DNA of 64,000 nucleotides from Ga0077555 sp046154645 (GCA_046154645.1 JBJXDZ010000109.1:9862-73861), one strand, 5' to 3'. Positions 1-8,274 are shown, counted from the stretch's first letter. Notes: generated by a model not told the origin, from the letters alone. Made by a program: numbers and translations.

Positions 1-23
1 CGGACCTGCTGAATTGCGATGCG

Positions 24-791
24 TCAGGCCGCGTCGTGGAAGATGATCCCCAGGGTATGCCGGCGACCTGTGATAAGTCGGCTGACGCCATGGCGCAGCT
101 TGACGCGATAGTCACCCTTCGCACCTGCAACAGGGCGCTCGTTGACCACGAACATCACCGCATCTCCCTGCCCCAACGCAATCACCTCGGCGCGCGACTG
201 CATGCGCGGGCGCTGCTCGACGAGCACGAACTCGCCGCCCGTGAAGTCACGCCCCGGCTCGGCCAGCAGGATCGCCACCTGGATCGGGAACACGGTCGGA
301 CCATAGAGGTCCTGGTGCAGGCAGTTGTAATCGCCGGCCGCGTAGCGCAGCAGCAGGGGGGTTGGCCGCAGCTGGCCTGCGGCATGGCAGCGGGCGATGA
401 ACGCGGCATGCTCCGCGGGGAACCGCGTTTCGCTCTTCAGGCGCGCCATCCAGGCATTGGCGATCGGCGCCAGCCGGGGATAGAGCAGGGTGCGCAGTGT
501 CGCGACGGGATCAGGCAACGGATAAGCGAAATACTTGTACTCGCCCTTGCCGAAGCCATGCCGCGCCATGAAGATGCGGCTGCGGAACGCCCCGTCGTCA
601 TCATAGCCCTGTGTCAGCTCGCGACAAAGAGAGGGTTCAATCAGCCCGCGTGCCACCGCCGAGCCGCGCGCGTCCAAATCGGCGACAAGAGACGACCAGT
701 CCAGCGCCGCAATGCGTTCACCCAGCGCGTTCGGCTCGGGAACAGAGTTAATCGACCCAGATCTGCGCGCCACGCTCATCACCCATGCCAC
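24..791 (-). CDS. 2OG-Fe(II) oxygenase family protein
   Basis: A 255-residue protein of the 2-oxoglutarate/Fe(II) dioxygenase fold. The iron triad is visible as H159-x-D161 (in LHQDLYGP) and H234 (in RHGVSRL). R243/R244, just after it in GRRHTLGIIFHDA, is the likely 2-oxoglutarate-binding arginine. The family typically hydroxylates an amino-acid side chain or a small molecule, and the substrate cannot be read from the sequence. No signal peptide is seen, so it is probably cytoplasmic. The start is a GTG at 791 preceded by AGGGG at a good distance. An in-frame ATG at 779 is the alternative but has no ribosome-binding site. It is transcribed divergently from the CoxG-like gene across about 150 bp. 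Confidence 0.85.
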   Translation of the reverse strand: MAWVMSVARRSGSINSVPEPNALGERIAALDWSSLVADLDARGSAVARGLIEPSLCRELTQGYDDDGAFRSRIFMARHGFGKGEYKYFAYPLPDPVATLRTLLYPRLAPIANAWMARLKSETRFPAEHAAFIARCHAAGQLRPTPLLLRYAAGDYNCLHQDLYGPTVFPIQVAILLAEPGRDFTGGEFVLVEQRPRMQSRAEVIALGQGDAVMFVVNERPVAGAKGDYRVKLRHGVSRLITGRRHTLGIIFHDAA

Positions 792-939
792 CGCTCGCCC
801 CTGTTCCTAGTCTATAGAGCCAATGGCGCGGCGCGACCCGGAACCTGCGCGGGCTGGCTTGGCCGGCGCCGGGTTTGAGATCGGGCGAGGCTCCGGCTAA
901 GGTGCCCGGCCAGCGCAATGGGGAGTATTGGGACGCACG

Positions 940-1719
940 ATGCCATCGGTCAGCGAGACGACGACCATTCCGGCGCCGATCGAGGAGGTCTGGCCGCTGC
1001 TCAGCGATCCGGCGCTCGTGGCATCCTGCATCCCGGGCGCGACACTGTCCGAGGACCAGTCCGATGGGCTGTGGCGGGGTGGCATTCGCGTCAAGTTCGG
1101 GCCGACCGTGGCGCAGTTTCGCGGCGAAGCCTCGCTCAACTACGATCACACCGCGAAAACCTGCTCGATCGAGGGCAAGGGCATCGATGGCCGTGGCGCC
1201 TCGCGGGCGCTTGCCTCCGGGGTCGTCACTGCCATGCCGGCTGGAAACGAAACCAAACTCAAGGTCGATGGCGAATTCTCAGTGACGGGGCCGCTCGAGA
1301 CCTTCGCCAACGCGGGCGGCGTGCATGTGGCGCGGGCCCTGCTCGGCGAATTCTCGGCCAACATGGCGAAGACGGTGGCCGAGCGCAAACCGGCCGGTCC
1401 AAAGCACGCGACGATTGCTGCCGCCAATGACAGGGGTCAGACCCAAGGGTCTGACCCCATTCCTCCCGAGCATGCGCCCTCGTTCGTGCCATCCGAGGCG
1501 TCCGTGTCGGTGGTGCAAACATCCGGCAACACGACATCGGCCGAACCGACACGGACCATCGAGGCCGTCGCCGCCGCGCCGACCACGACCGTGCCCACCA
1601 GACCCACCTTGCAATCGCAGCCCACGGCCGCCGCCGAAATCAGTGCCGGCCGCATCCTGTGGCTCGCCTTCAAATCCTGGCTTTCCTCGCTCTTCCGCAA
1701 AAGGACCCGCCTGCCATGA
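940..1719 (+). CDS. CoxG-like SRPBCC domain protein with C-terminal membrane tail
   Basis: The first ~150 residues are an SRPBCC/CoxG domain (IPAPIEEVWPLLSDP, CIPGATL, then the VTGPLETFANAGG region). A low-complexity Pro/Thr/Ala linker follows, then a hydrophobic, basic tail (ILWLAFKSWLSSLFRK) that likely attaches to the membrane. CoxG proteins are linked to molybdenum CO dehydrogenase-type enzymes, where CoxG of Oligotropha recruits the enzyme to the membrane. No cox-type hydroxylase genes are present here. The gene overlaps the next by ATGA, which implies coupled translation with a ThDP enzyme. The start is ATG 940; a TTG at 928 is also possible. A perfect 26-nt palindrome (R1, 1433-1458) lies inside the linker and is read through in frame as GQTQGSDP. 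Confidence 0.75.
   Translation: MPSVSETTTIPAPIEEVWPLLSDPALVASCIPGATLSEDQSDGLWRGGIRVKFGPTVAQFRGEASLNYDHTAKTCSIEGKGIDGRGASRALASGVVTAMPAGNETKLKVDGEFSVTGPLETFANAGGVHVARALLGEFSANMAKTVAERKPAGPKHATIAAANDRGQTQGSDPIPPEHAPSFVPSEASVSVVQTSGNTTSAEPTRTIEAVAAAPTTTVPTRPTLQSQPTAAAEISAGRILWLAFKSWLSSLFRKRTRLP
1433..1458. repeat. R1 palindrome, copy a (inside the CoxG-like CDS)
   Basis: Arms GGGGTCAGACCC and GGGTCTGACCCC are perfect 12-bp complements separated by AA. This is the most perfect copy in the window and lies wholly inside a coding sequence, in the linker between the SRPBCC domain and the membrane tail. Confidence 0.9.
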
Positions 1720-3377
1720 GCAAGCTCAACACTTCCGGAATGCTCGCCCGCGCCTTCAAGGCCGAAGGCGTCGATCATCTGTTCACGCTGATGGGTGACG
1801 CCAACATGTACTGGTCGGTGCAGATGGCGGAGGCCGGCGTCAGCGTCGTGCACGCCCGGCATGAGCACTGCGCCGTGGCCATGGCCGATGGCTACGCCCG
1901 CGCCACCGGCAAGGTCGGCGTCGCCTCGACCACGTGCGGTCCAGGCTTCACGCAGATCATGACGGCGCTCACCTGCGCGGCCCGCGCCAACACGCCGATG
2001 GTGATCTTTGCCGGTGACTCGCCCATGGCGGCGGCTTGGTATCTGCAGCAGATCGACATGGCCCCGCTGACGCTCGCAACCGGCGCCCACTACGTGCCCG
2101 TCCGCCACATCGATCGCCTGCTCGACAACGTGCGCGAGGCCTTCCAGGTGGCGCAGGTGGAGCGCCGTCCGGTGGTGCTGTCGATCCCGATGGACATGCA
2201 GAAGCAGGCCTGGCCGCATCTCACCGACTACACGCCGTCGTCGGATCTGGTGCCCGTGGCCCAGCGCCCGCTGCCCGACCCCGCCATCGTCGACCGCGTC
2301 GTGGCGCTGATCGCGGAAGCCGAGAAGCCGATGATCATCGCTGGCCGCGGTGCTACCCGCTCCGGGGCGCGGCCCGAGATCGACGCGCTCGGCGAGCAGA
2401 TTGGCGCCTTGCAGGCCACCTCGCTGTTGGGCAAGGGACTGTTCACGGGCAATCCGTTCGCCATGGACATCGCCGGCGCATATGCCAGCGACTTCGCTCG
2501 CGAGCGCTTCGCTGAGGCCGACCTGGTGCTGGCCTTCGGCGTTGGCCTTGGCCACTACACCACGGAAAGCGGCTATCTCTATCCGGGCGCCAAGGTGGTG
2601 CAGGTCGACACCAACCCGCGCGGCCTGTGGCAGGGGCTCAAGACTGCCGACCTGCACGTGCGCGCCGACGCCAAGACGACGGCTGCCGCCATTCTCGAGA
2701 AGCTCAAGCAGAAGAACATCAAGCGGCCGGGCTTCCGCACGCCTGAGATGGCCAAGGCCATCGCCGCCGACGTGCCCGACGCCAAGGCTTACACGCCGCA
2801 GCCGAACACGCTCGATCCGCGCCGCGCCATTGAGGAACTGGATCGCACCATTCCGAAGGACTGGGACATCGTCATCGGCGGCGGACACTATCTGTCGATC
2901 GCCATGACGCACATCAAGAACCGAGCGCCCGACAAGATTCACGTCTTCGTCGATTTCGGCGCCATCGGCTCGGCATTGCCGGCGGCCATCGGCATTGCCA
3001 AGGCACGCGGCGACGGCAAGGTGGCGCTGATCGAGGGCGACGGCTCGATCATGATGCATGTGCAGGAACTGGAGACCATCCGCCGCCAGGGCATCCAGAT
3101 GCTGGTCGCCATCATCAACGATGGCGGCTACGGCGCTGAGTTCCACAAGTTCCGCGCCAACAAGATCGATCCCTCGGGCGCCATGCACGGGCGTGGCGAT
3201 ATCGCTGCCGTCGCCACCGGCATGGGGCTGCGCGGCGCCAACGTCAGTGCCTTGGGCCGCATGGAGGGGCTGTTCCAGGAGCATCGCTCGGCCAACATCG
3301 CGGGGCTGTGGGACATCCACACCGACGACCTGATCCCGTCCCGCGCCTATCGCCGCATCCACTTCGGCGAGGCCTGA
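1716..3377 (+). CDS. Thiamine diphosphate-dependent enzyme (acetolactate synthase/decarboxylase type)
   Basis: A 553-residue protein with the three-domain layout of ThDP decarboxylases and synthases. An N-terminal PYR domain carries the catalytic glutamate E50 (ARHEHCAVAMADGYARATG). A central domain follows. The C-terminal PP domain has the ThDP/Mg motif G441-D-G-S ... N468 (EGDGSIMM ... INDGGYG). Reactions in the family include 2-oxoacid decarboxylation, acetolactate synthesis and acyl-CoA lyases. The substrate here is unknown, and no regulatory subunit (ilvH) is adjacent, so anabolic acetolactate synthase is unlikely. It is coupled to the CoxG-like gene by an ATGA overlap, an unusual pairing. 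Confidence 0.85.
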   Translation: MSKLNTSGMLARAFKAEGVDHLFTLMGDANMYWSVQMAEAGVSVVHARHEHCAVAMADGYARATGKVGVASTTCGPGFTQIMTALTCAARANTPMVIFAGDSPMAAAWYLQQIDMAPLTLATGAHYVPVRHIDRLLDNVREAFQVAQVERRPVVLSIPMDMQKQAWPHLTDYTPSSDLVPVAQRPLPDPAIVDRVVALIAEAEKPMIIAGRGATRSGARPEIDALGEQIGALQATSLLGKGLFTGNPFAMDIAGAYASDFARERFAEADLVLAFGVGLGHYTTESGYLYPGAKVVQVDTNPRGLWQGLKTADLHVRADAKTTAAAILEKLKQKNIKRPGFRTPEMAKAIAADVPDAKAYTPQPNTLDPRRAIEELDRTIPKDWDIVIGGGHYLSIAMTHIKNRAPDKIHVFVDFGAIGSALPAAIGIAKARGDGKVALIEGDGSIMMHVQELETIRRQGIQMLVAIINDGGYGAEFHKFRANKIDPSGAMHGRGDIAAVATGMGLRGANVSALGRMEGLFQEHRSANIAGLWDIHTDDLIPSRAYRRIHFGEA

Positions 3378-3406
3378 TTCGGGCGTAAGAAGAACTGGGA
3401 TGACTT

Positions 3407-3432
3407 GGGGTCAGACCCAAGGGTCTGCCCCC
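3407..3432. repeat. R1 palindrome, copy b
   Basis: GGGGTCAGACCC, AA, GGGTCTGCCCCC, with one mismatch between the arms. It starts 30 bp after the stop of the ThDP enzyme gene and could act as a transcript 3' hairpin. Confidence 0.85.
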
Positions 3433-3467
3433 CGCTGACGTTGCGTTTGGACCTTAACCTTGCCACT

Positions 3468-3625
3468 CGTTTCCCCCTCCCATTAGGGGAGGGGTTAGGG
3501 GTGGGGTGTCGAGCTTGGAGCAAAGATTGCCGTGAGAACCGCAAGTCTGCAGTCCGAACTCCGCCTTGCGTCGTGGATCATCTCCCCACCCCTACCCCTC
3601 CCCGCTGGGGAGGGGACGCGCAAGC
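3468..3625. repeat. R2 composite palindromic element, copy A
   Basis: The left end is a CCCTCCC/GGGAGGG hairpin followed by TTAGGGGTGGGGTG. The right end is the complement (CACCCCTACCCCTCCCC) followed by a second hairpin. The core contains GTCGAGCTTGGAGCAAAG and GTCGTGGATCATC, both shared with other copies. Boundaries are approximate. It looks like a BIME/MITE-type non-coding element. Confidence 0.8.
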
Positions 3626-3744
3626 GACACACGATCGATTCCAAGTTGACGCACATCAGATTGGACCCAAGACTCTGACTCCTTTCACGTCTCGTTGCCA
3701 GCCAAGGGTTGGGTAGCGCCGCGGCTGTCACCAAGGATTCTTAA

Positions 3745-4980
3745 ATGACCATCGATGCCGCCACACGGCCCGTTGAGCTGGCCCCGCCACTGGGCAAATC
3801 GGCATGGCTGCTCGGCGCAGTGTCCGTGGCGCATTGGGTGAGCCATGTGCACATCCTGGTGCTTCCGCCCTTGTTCCCGCTGCTGAAAGACACGCTCGGC
3901 GTCAGCTTCATCGATCTCGGGTTGGCGCTGACCGTGTTCGCCGTGATCTCCGGCCTCACGCAAGCCCCGGTCGGCTTCCTCGTCGACCGCTTCGGCGCCA
4001 AGAAACTGCTGATCGGCGGCCTGTGCCTCGGGGGCTGTGCCTTCACGCTGCTTGGCGTCCACTTGAGCTACCCCTGGCTGATCGCAGCCATGGTGTTGGC
4101 CGGCCTCGCCAACAGCGTCTATCACCCTTCCGACTACGCGCTGCTGGCGAGCGGCATCGGCGAAAGCCATATGGGCCGCGCCTTCTCGATCCACACCTTC
4201 GCTGGCTTCCTCGGCGGCGCCATGGCACCGGCCATCATCCTGCTGATCGTGAATTTCTTTGGCCTCTCGGCCGCCTTCTACACCGCTGGCGCCATCGGCT
4301 TCATCGCCGCCGCCCTGATTGCCGTTATCCCGACGCCCGCGACCGGCTCCAAGGCGGCCGAGGCAAAAGCAGGCGGCAAGGTCGGCGCGAAAGGCGGCGA
4401 GAAGGGTTCACTCGCCAGCGTGCTCACCCCCGGCATCCTGACGATGATGGTGTTCTTCATCCTACTGTCGCTGTCCAACGCGGCACTGGCCACGTTCTCC
4501 GTCGTTGCCCTCATGTCGGCTTATGACGTGGCCTTCAGCACGGCCAACATTGCGCTGACGTTCTACCTCGCCTTGGGTGCAGCCGGCGTGCTGGCGGGCG
4601 GCTTCCTCGCCGACCGCGTGCGCCATCACGGTCAGGTTGCCGCCACCTGCTTTGCCGCCAACGCCGTGCTGGTCCTGCTGATCGCGCTGTTCAAGATGCC
4701 CGCCGTGCTGCTGATCGCGGTGATGGGATTGGCCGGCTTCCTCGGCGGCATCATCGCGCCCTCCCGCGACATGCTGGTGCGCAAAGCGGCGCCGGTTGGT
4801 GCTGCCGGCCGCGCTTTCGGTATCGTTTCGACCGGCTTCAACATCGGCGGCATCATCGGCCCCATGATCTACGGCTCGATCATGGATACCAACCACCCGC
4901 GTTGGGTGTTCGGCATTTCCTGCGGCTTCATGTTGCTGGCCGTGGCGCTGGCACTGTGGACCGACCGGCGCCACGGGTAG
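3745..4980 (+). CDS. MFS transporter, fosmidomycin-resistance (Fsr)-like
   Basis: A 411-residue polytopic membrane protein with about 12 hydrophobic segments and a central cytoplasmic loop (residues ~195-222, rich in Lys/Gly/Ala). The N-terminal AHWVSHVHILVLPPLFPLL segment and the GLANSVYHPSDYALL segment resemble the Fsr branch of the major facilitator superfamily. The loop VDRFGAKK fits the MFS motif A position. It is most likely a drug or metabolite exporter in the inner membrane, and the substrate is unknown. It stands alone between two repeat-filled gaps. Confidence 0.85.
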   Translation: MTIDAATRPVELAPPLGKSAWLLGAVSVAHWVSHVHILVLPPLFPLLKDTLGVSFIDLGLALTVFAVISGLTQAPVGFLVDRFGAKKLLIGGLCLGGCAFTLLGVHLSYPWLIAAMVLAGLANSVYHPSDYALLASGIGESHMGRAFSIHTFAGFLGGAMAPAIILLIVNFFGLSAAFYTAGAIGFIAAALIAVIPTPATGSKAAEAKAGGKVGAKGGEKGSLASVLTPGILTMMVFFILLSLSNAALATFSVVALMSAYDVAFSTANIALTFYLALGAAGVLAGGFLADRVRHHGQVAATCFAANAVLVLLIALFKMPAVLLIAVMGLAGFLGGIIAPSRDMLVRKAAPVGAAGRAFGIVSTGFNIGGIIGPMIYGSIMDTNHPRWVFGISCGFMLLAVALALWTDRRHG

Positions 4981-5037
4981 TCTTCGGGATGCAGGCCAGC
5001 CATACCCGCGCGATATCAGACCTTTGATTTCACCGCT

Positions 5038-5196
5038 TGTTTCCCCCTCCCATCAGGGGAGGGGATAGGGGTGGGGTGTCGAGCTTGGAGCAAAGACGGC
5101 CGTAAGAACTGCAGATCTGCAGTCCGAACGCCAATCTCTATCTTGCCATCATCTCCTCTCCCCTGAGCTCTCCCCGCTGGCGACGGGAATGCGCGA
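5038..5196. repeat. R2 composite palindromic element, copy B
   Basis: It starts TTTCCCCCTCCC, has the hairpin CCCTCCCATCAGGGGAGGG, and shares GTCGAGCTTGGAGCAAAGA and CTGCAGTCCGAAC with copy A. The right end is more degraded. Same orientation as copy A. Confidence 0.75.
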
Positions 5197-5229
5197 GTGG
5201 CGCACGCAACAAGCTATGTTGGCGCCGAT

Positions 5230-5254
5230 GGGGTCAGGCCCGTAGTCTGCCCCC
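5230..5254. repeat. R1 palindrome, copy c (degenerate)
   Basis: GGGGTCAGGCCC followed by GTAGTCTGCCCCC. The arms are recognisable but imperfect. It lies 41 bp upstream of the peptidase start. Confidence 0.65.
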
Positions 5255-5294
5255 ACCCCTCCTGTGCGGTTCATGGAACAACGGAGTGCCTCGC

Positions 5295-6314
5295 ATGACG
5301 GCCCGCCGCAACTTGATCACCGATGTGGCCGGCCTCCGGGTCGGCAATGCCCATGACGCGCGCATCGCCTCGGGCGCCACCATCGTCCTTGCTGCACAAC
5401 CGAACGTCGCCTCGGTGGTGGTCCGCGGCGGGGCGCCGGGGAGCCGCGACACGGCGCTGCTGGAACCGGATATGTCGGTGCAGGGCGTCGACGGCATCGT
5501 GCTCTCAGGCGGCTCGGCCTTCGGCCTCGATGCGGCGGGCGGCGCCATGGTGGTGCTGCGCGAGCACGGCCTCGGCTTCACGATCGGCTCGGCCATCATC
5601 CCGATCGTGCCGCAGGCCATCACATTCGACATGCTGAACGGCGGCGACAAGAACTGGGGCCGCCGCAGCCCTTACTGGGACTTAGGGTTGGCAGCAGCCG
5701 AGGCCGCCCTGGCGGGCGATGGCGCCGCTTTCGCACTCGGCACGCAAGGCGGCGGCTACGGCACCACCACGGCCAACTACAAGGGCGGCCTCGGCTCGGC
5801 CAGCGCGGTGACGTCCGGTGGCCACACGGTCGGGGCGATCGTGGTGGTCAATGCGGTCGGCAGTGCCACGGTGGGAGACGGGCCGCATTTCTGGGCGGCG
5901 CCGGTCGAGCAGAACGGCGAGTTCGGCGGCCTCGGCTTGCCGCAGCCTGTGCCTGCGGCAGCACTCCGAATGCGCATCAAGGGCGGTGGCCCGCCCTCGA
6001 CCACCATCGCGGTAGTGGCAACCGATGCCGTCATGACCAAGGCCGAAGCCAAGCGCCTCGCCATCATGGCCGACGACGGTCTCGCCCGCGCCATACGCCC
6101 CGCCCATGCGCCCATGGATGGCGACACGGTGTTCGCCATCGCCACCTGCCACAAGGCCATGCGGCCGGGCACCTATGACCTCACCGAGATCGGCATGGTG
6201 GCCGCCGACTGTCTGGCACGCGCCATTGCCCGCGGCGTCTACGAGGCCACCACCTTGCCGTTTCCCGGCGCGCTGCCCGCCTGGCGTGACCGGTTCGGCG
6301 GCGGCAAGCCATGA
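5295..6314 (+). CDS. P1 family peptidase (DmpA/S58 N-terminal nucleophile aminopeptidase)
   Basis: A 339-residue protein of the DmpA/BapA family, which self-cleaves to expose an N-terminal nucleophile and then releases N-terminal amino acids (L, D or beta residues, depending on the member). Family landmarks include NLITDVAGLRVGNA at the start, GIVLSGGSAFGLDAAGG, and the segment PPSTTIAVVATDA at about residues 233-245. By comparison with DmpA, cleavage should fall before a Ser/Thr of the STT triplet in that segment. ATG 5295 is preferred over GTG 5286 because CGGAG lies 8 bp upstream. Its stop overlaps the next small gene by ATGA. Confidence 0.9.
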   Translation: MTARRNLITDVAGLRVGNAHDARIASGATIVLAAQPNVASVVVRGGAPGSRDTALLEPDMSVQGVDGIVLSGGSAFGLDAAGGAMVVLREHGLGFTIGSAIIPIVPQAITFDMLNGGDKNWGRRSPYWDLGLAAAEAALAGDGAAFALGTQGGGYGTTTANYKGGLGSASAVTSGGHTVGAIVVVNAVGSATVGDGPHFWAAPVEQNGEFGGLGLPQPVPAAALRMRIKGGGPPSTTIAVVATDAVMTKAEAKRLAIMADDGLARAIRPAHAPMDGDTVFAIATCHKAMRPGTYDLTEIGMVAADCLARAIARGVYEATTLPFPGALPAWRDRFGGGKP

Positions 6315-6508
6315 GACCAAGCCTGCAACGCTGGCTGCTGGCAGCCGCGGCGCTCGCCATCGTGGCCGGACTGCTCGTCTGGCAATGGCGGCGCGAGCGC
6401 CTGATCGCTGATTGTTTGCGCACCGGCGGCGCCTGGGACGGGCCGGCATCACGCTGCATGAAGGCGCCACCCTCGCCCATCCTGCGGCGCGGCATCGAGC
6501 GGGGATAG
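6311..6508 (+). CDS. Small single-span membrane protein
   Basis: A 65-residue ORF whose ATG overlaps the stop of the peptidase gene (ATGA), suggesting translational coupling. The N-terminus is one hydrophobic span (WLLAAAALAIVAGLLVW) followed by a basic stop (RRER). A short tail with two cysteines (DCLRTGGAWDGPASRC) probably faces the periplasm. I do not recognise a named family. It could be an accessory of the peptidase or an unrelated small protein. Confidence 0.55.
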   Translation: MRPSLQRWLLAAAALAIVAGLLVWQWRRERLIADCLRTGGAWDGPASRCMKAPPSPILRRGIERG

Positions 6509-6533
6509 GCGACGCTTGCGCTAGCCATGAAAT

Positions 6534-6551
6534 TGTAGTAACGTTTCTACA
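6534..6551. promoter_or_regulatory. Palindromic operator upstream of phd/vapC module
   Basis: TGTAGTAACGTTTCTACA is an 18-bp inverted repeat broken only at one symmetric pair. It lies 22 bp upstream of the antitoxin start, where a Phd/YefM antitoxin would bind to autoregulate. Confidence 0.6.
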
Positions 6552-6573
6552 TTCAATAGAGGGCGAGGCCGCA

Positions 6574-6828
6574 ATGCCGATGACCACCATGTCCAGTCGA
6601 GAGTTCAACCAAGACACGAGCAAGGCGAAAACGGCAGCGAAGTCAGGCCCGGTGATCATCACGGACCGTGGCCAGCCGGCCCATGTCCTCTTGAGCATCG
6701 AGGACTACCGCAAGCTGACCAAAAGTCAGATGACCGTCGCTGACGCTTTGGCGCAGCCGGATGCGGCTGATTTCGACTTTGACCCGCCGCGCGCGAAAGG
6801 CCTGTTTCGTGCCGCGGATCTGACCTGA
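6574..6828 (+). CDS. Type II antitoxin, Phd/YefM family
   Basis: An 84-residue protein whose N-terminal half is the Phd/YefM DNA-binding fold (SSREFNQDTSKAKTAAKSG, VIITDRGQPAHVLLSIEDYRKL). The C-terminal ~30 residues, with FDFDPPRAKGLF, form the extended toxin-binding arm. It neutralises the PIN toxin encoded next and should repress its own promoter, where a palindrome is present at 6534-6551. I chose ATG 6574 because the homologous part begins there. The stop overlaps the toxin ATG (TGATG). Confidence 0.88.
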   Translation: MPMTTMSSREFNQDTSKAKTAAKSGPVIITDRGQPAHVLLSIEDYRKLTKSQMTVADALAQPDAADFDFDPPRAKGLFRAADLT

Positions 6829-7238
6829 TGCTTGTGCTGGACACCAGTGTCGTTTCCGAGCTTCGCCGACCTGGTAAGGCCGATCCGAAAGTGTTGGTGT
6901 GGGCACGTGCGACACCGGTCGAGCACACGTTCCTGTCAGCCGTGACCATACTGGAATTGGAACTCGGCGCGCTGCAGATCGAGCGCAGGGACAAGGCTCA
7001 AGGTGCCATCTTGCGGTCGTGGATCGACACGCAAATTCTGCCGCGCTTCGTTGGCCGTATCCTGCCAATCGAGCCTGCCGTCGCGCTGGCGTGCGCGCGC
7101 TTACATGTTCCCAATCCGCGAGGCGAGCGGGATGCCTTGATTGCCGCCACCGCTCTGGTGCATGCCATGACCGTCGTCACGCGCAATGTCGCCGACTTTG
7201 CCTTCGGCGGCGTGAAGGTGCTCAATCCCTGGGCATGA
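6828..7238 (+). CDS. vapC: VapC/FitB-type PIN-domain ribonuclease toxin
   Basis: A 136-residue PIN domain with the acidic metal-binding residues in place: D5 (MLVLDTSVVSELRR), E43 (TILELELG), D102 (ERDALIAATAL) and D123 (RNVADF). The C-terminus GVKVLNPW is typical of the FitB-like branch. Such toxins cut tRNA or other RNA with Mg2+ when the antitoxin is degraded. It is directly coupled to the Phd-type antitoxin by a one-base overlap. It appears intact. Confidence 0.9.
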   Translation: MLVLDTSVVSELRRPGKADPKVLVWARATPVEHTFLSAVTILELELGALQIERRDKAQGAILRSWIDTQILPRFVGRILPIEPAVALACARLHVPNPRGERDALIAATALVHAMTVVTRNVADFAFGGVKVLNPWA

Positions 7239-7352
7239 CGCCAGCGCAAATCCACCGGCGACAACGGGCGAGGCCGGCGCTATCAGTTGGCAATCACATC
7301 CACATCGCGGTGGCCCCGATTGCGGCGCTGCGCCCCACCACGGAGATATCAC

Positions 7353-8246
7353 ATGGCAAAGATCGGCTTCATCGGGCTTGGCAACATGGGACTGCCCATG
7401 GCCGGCAACCTCGTCAAGAAGGGCCACGAGGTCAAAGGCTTCGACATCATGGAGGACAACCTCGCCAAGGCCGCCCAGGCTGGCGTGAAGAAGGTCGCCA
7501 CGGCCGCCGACGCGGCGAAAGACGTGGAGTTTCTCGTCACCATGGTGCCGACCGGCAAAGAAACGCTGGCGGTCTACGAAGGCGCTGGCGTGTTCGGTGC
7601 GGCCAAGAAGGGCACACTCTTCATTGACGCCTCAACCATCGATGTCGGGCAGGCCCGCAAGGCGCACGAACTCGCCGCCAAGGCCGGCATGTTGGCGCTG
7701 GATGCGCCCGTGTCGGGTGGCACCGGCGGCGCGCAGGGGGGCACGCTGACCTTCATGTGCGGCGGCTCCAAGGAAGCGTTCGAGAAGGCGCGACCGATCC
7801 TCGAGGGCATGGGCAGGAAGGTCGTCCATTGCGGCGAAGCCGGTGCGGGGCAGGCCGTCAAGATCTGCAACAACATGATGATGGCGATCAACATGCTCGG
7901 CGTCTGCGAGGGCTTCGCGCTGGCCGAGAAACTCGGCATCTCGCACCAGACGCTGTTCGATGTCGTGTCCACGTCGACCGGCAACAGCTTTGCGCTGTCG
8001 GGCTATTGCCCGGTTCCGGGACCCGTGCCGACCACGCCGGCCAATCGCGACTACGCGCCAGGCTTCATGACGACGCTGCTAGTCAAGGATCTAACCCTGG
8101 CGCAGACGGCCTCCCAAGACAGCGGCGTTGCCACACCGATGGGCGCGCAGGCACTGGCGAGCTTCCGCCACTACATGTCGATGGCCGCCGCCGACCACAA
8201 GGATTTCTCGAGCGTGGTCGACTACGTGCGCGCCAAAAAGACGTGA
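7353..8246 (+). CDS. NAD(P)-dependent beta-hydroxyacid dehydrogenase, 3-hydroxyisobutyrate dehydrogenase-like
   Basis: A 297-residue enzyme of the beta-hydroxyacid dehydrogenase family. The Rossmann motif GFIGLGNMG is at residues 5-13, the substrate-loop DAPVSGGTGGAQ is present, and the catalytic lysine lies in GAGQAVKICNN. The later segment RDYAPGFMTTLLVKDLTLA is characteristic of 3-hydroxyisobutyrate dehydrogenases (MmsB), which oxidise 3-hydroxyisobutyrate to methylmalonate semialdehyde in valine breakdown. No other valine-pathway gene is adjacent, so a related substrate is possible. ATG 7353 follows CGGAGAT. Confidence 0.85.
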   Translation: MAKIGFIGLGNMGLPMAGNLVKKGHEVKGFDIMEDNLAKAAQAGVKKVATAADAAKDVEFLVTMVPTGKETLAVYEGAGVFGAAKKGTLFIDASTIDVGQARKAHELAAKAGMLALDAPVSGGTGGAQGGTLTFMCGGSKEAFEKARPILEGMGRKVVHCGEAGAGQAVKICNNMMMAINMLGVCEGFALAEKLGISHQTLFDVVSTSTGNSFALSGYCPVPGPVPTTPANRDYAPGFMTTLLVKDLTLAQTASQDSGVATPMGAQALASFRHYMSMAAADHKDFSSVVDYVRAKKT

Positions 8247-8274
8247 TGCGAACTCGGCCGACGGCTAGGGACCT

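Larger units (their letters stand above)
3378..3744. other. Intergenic region carrying R1 and R2 repeats
   Basis: This 367-bp gap holds R1 copy b, R2 copy A and a degenerate R1-like stretch around 3663-3682 (GGACCCAAGACTCTGACTCC). I see no gene in it. Confidence 0.7.
4981..5294. other. Intergenic region carrying R2 and R1 repeats
   Basis: This gap of about 310 bp is mostly R2 copy B, followed by a degenerate R1 copy c just upstream of the peptidase gene. The ribosome-binding site CGGAG at 5282-5286 serves the ATG at 5295. Confidence 0.65.

Noticed and set aside
36..878. 280-codon plus-strand frame at the window start
   Set aside because: It is antisense to the 2OG-Fe(II) oxygenase gene, whose metal-binding residues are clear, and has a low-complexity composition.
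1437..3362. 641-codon open frame on the minus strand opposite the ThDP enzyme
   Set aside because: It is antisense to a gene with clear ThDP motifs, has Ala/Gly/Arg/His-rich composition with no domain, and arises from high-GC third-position bias.
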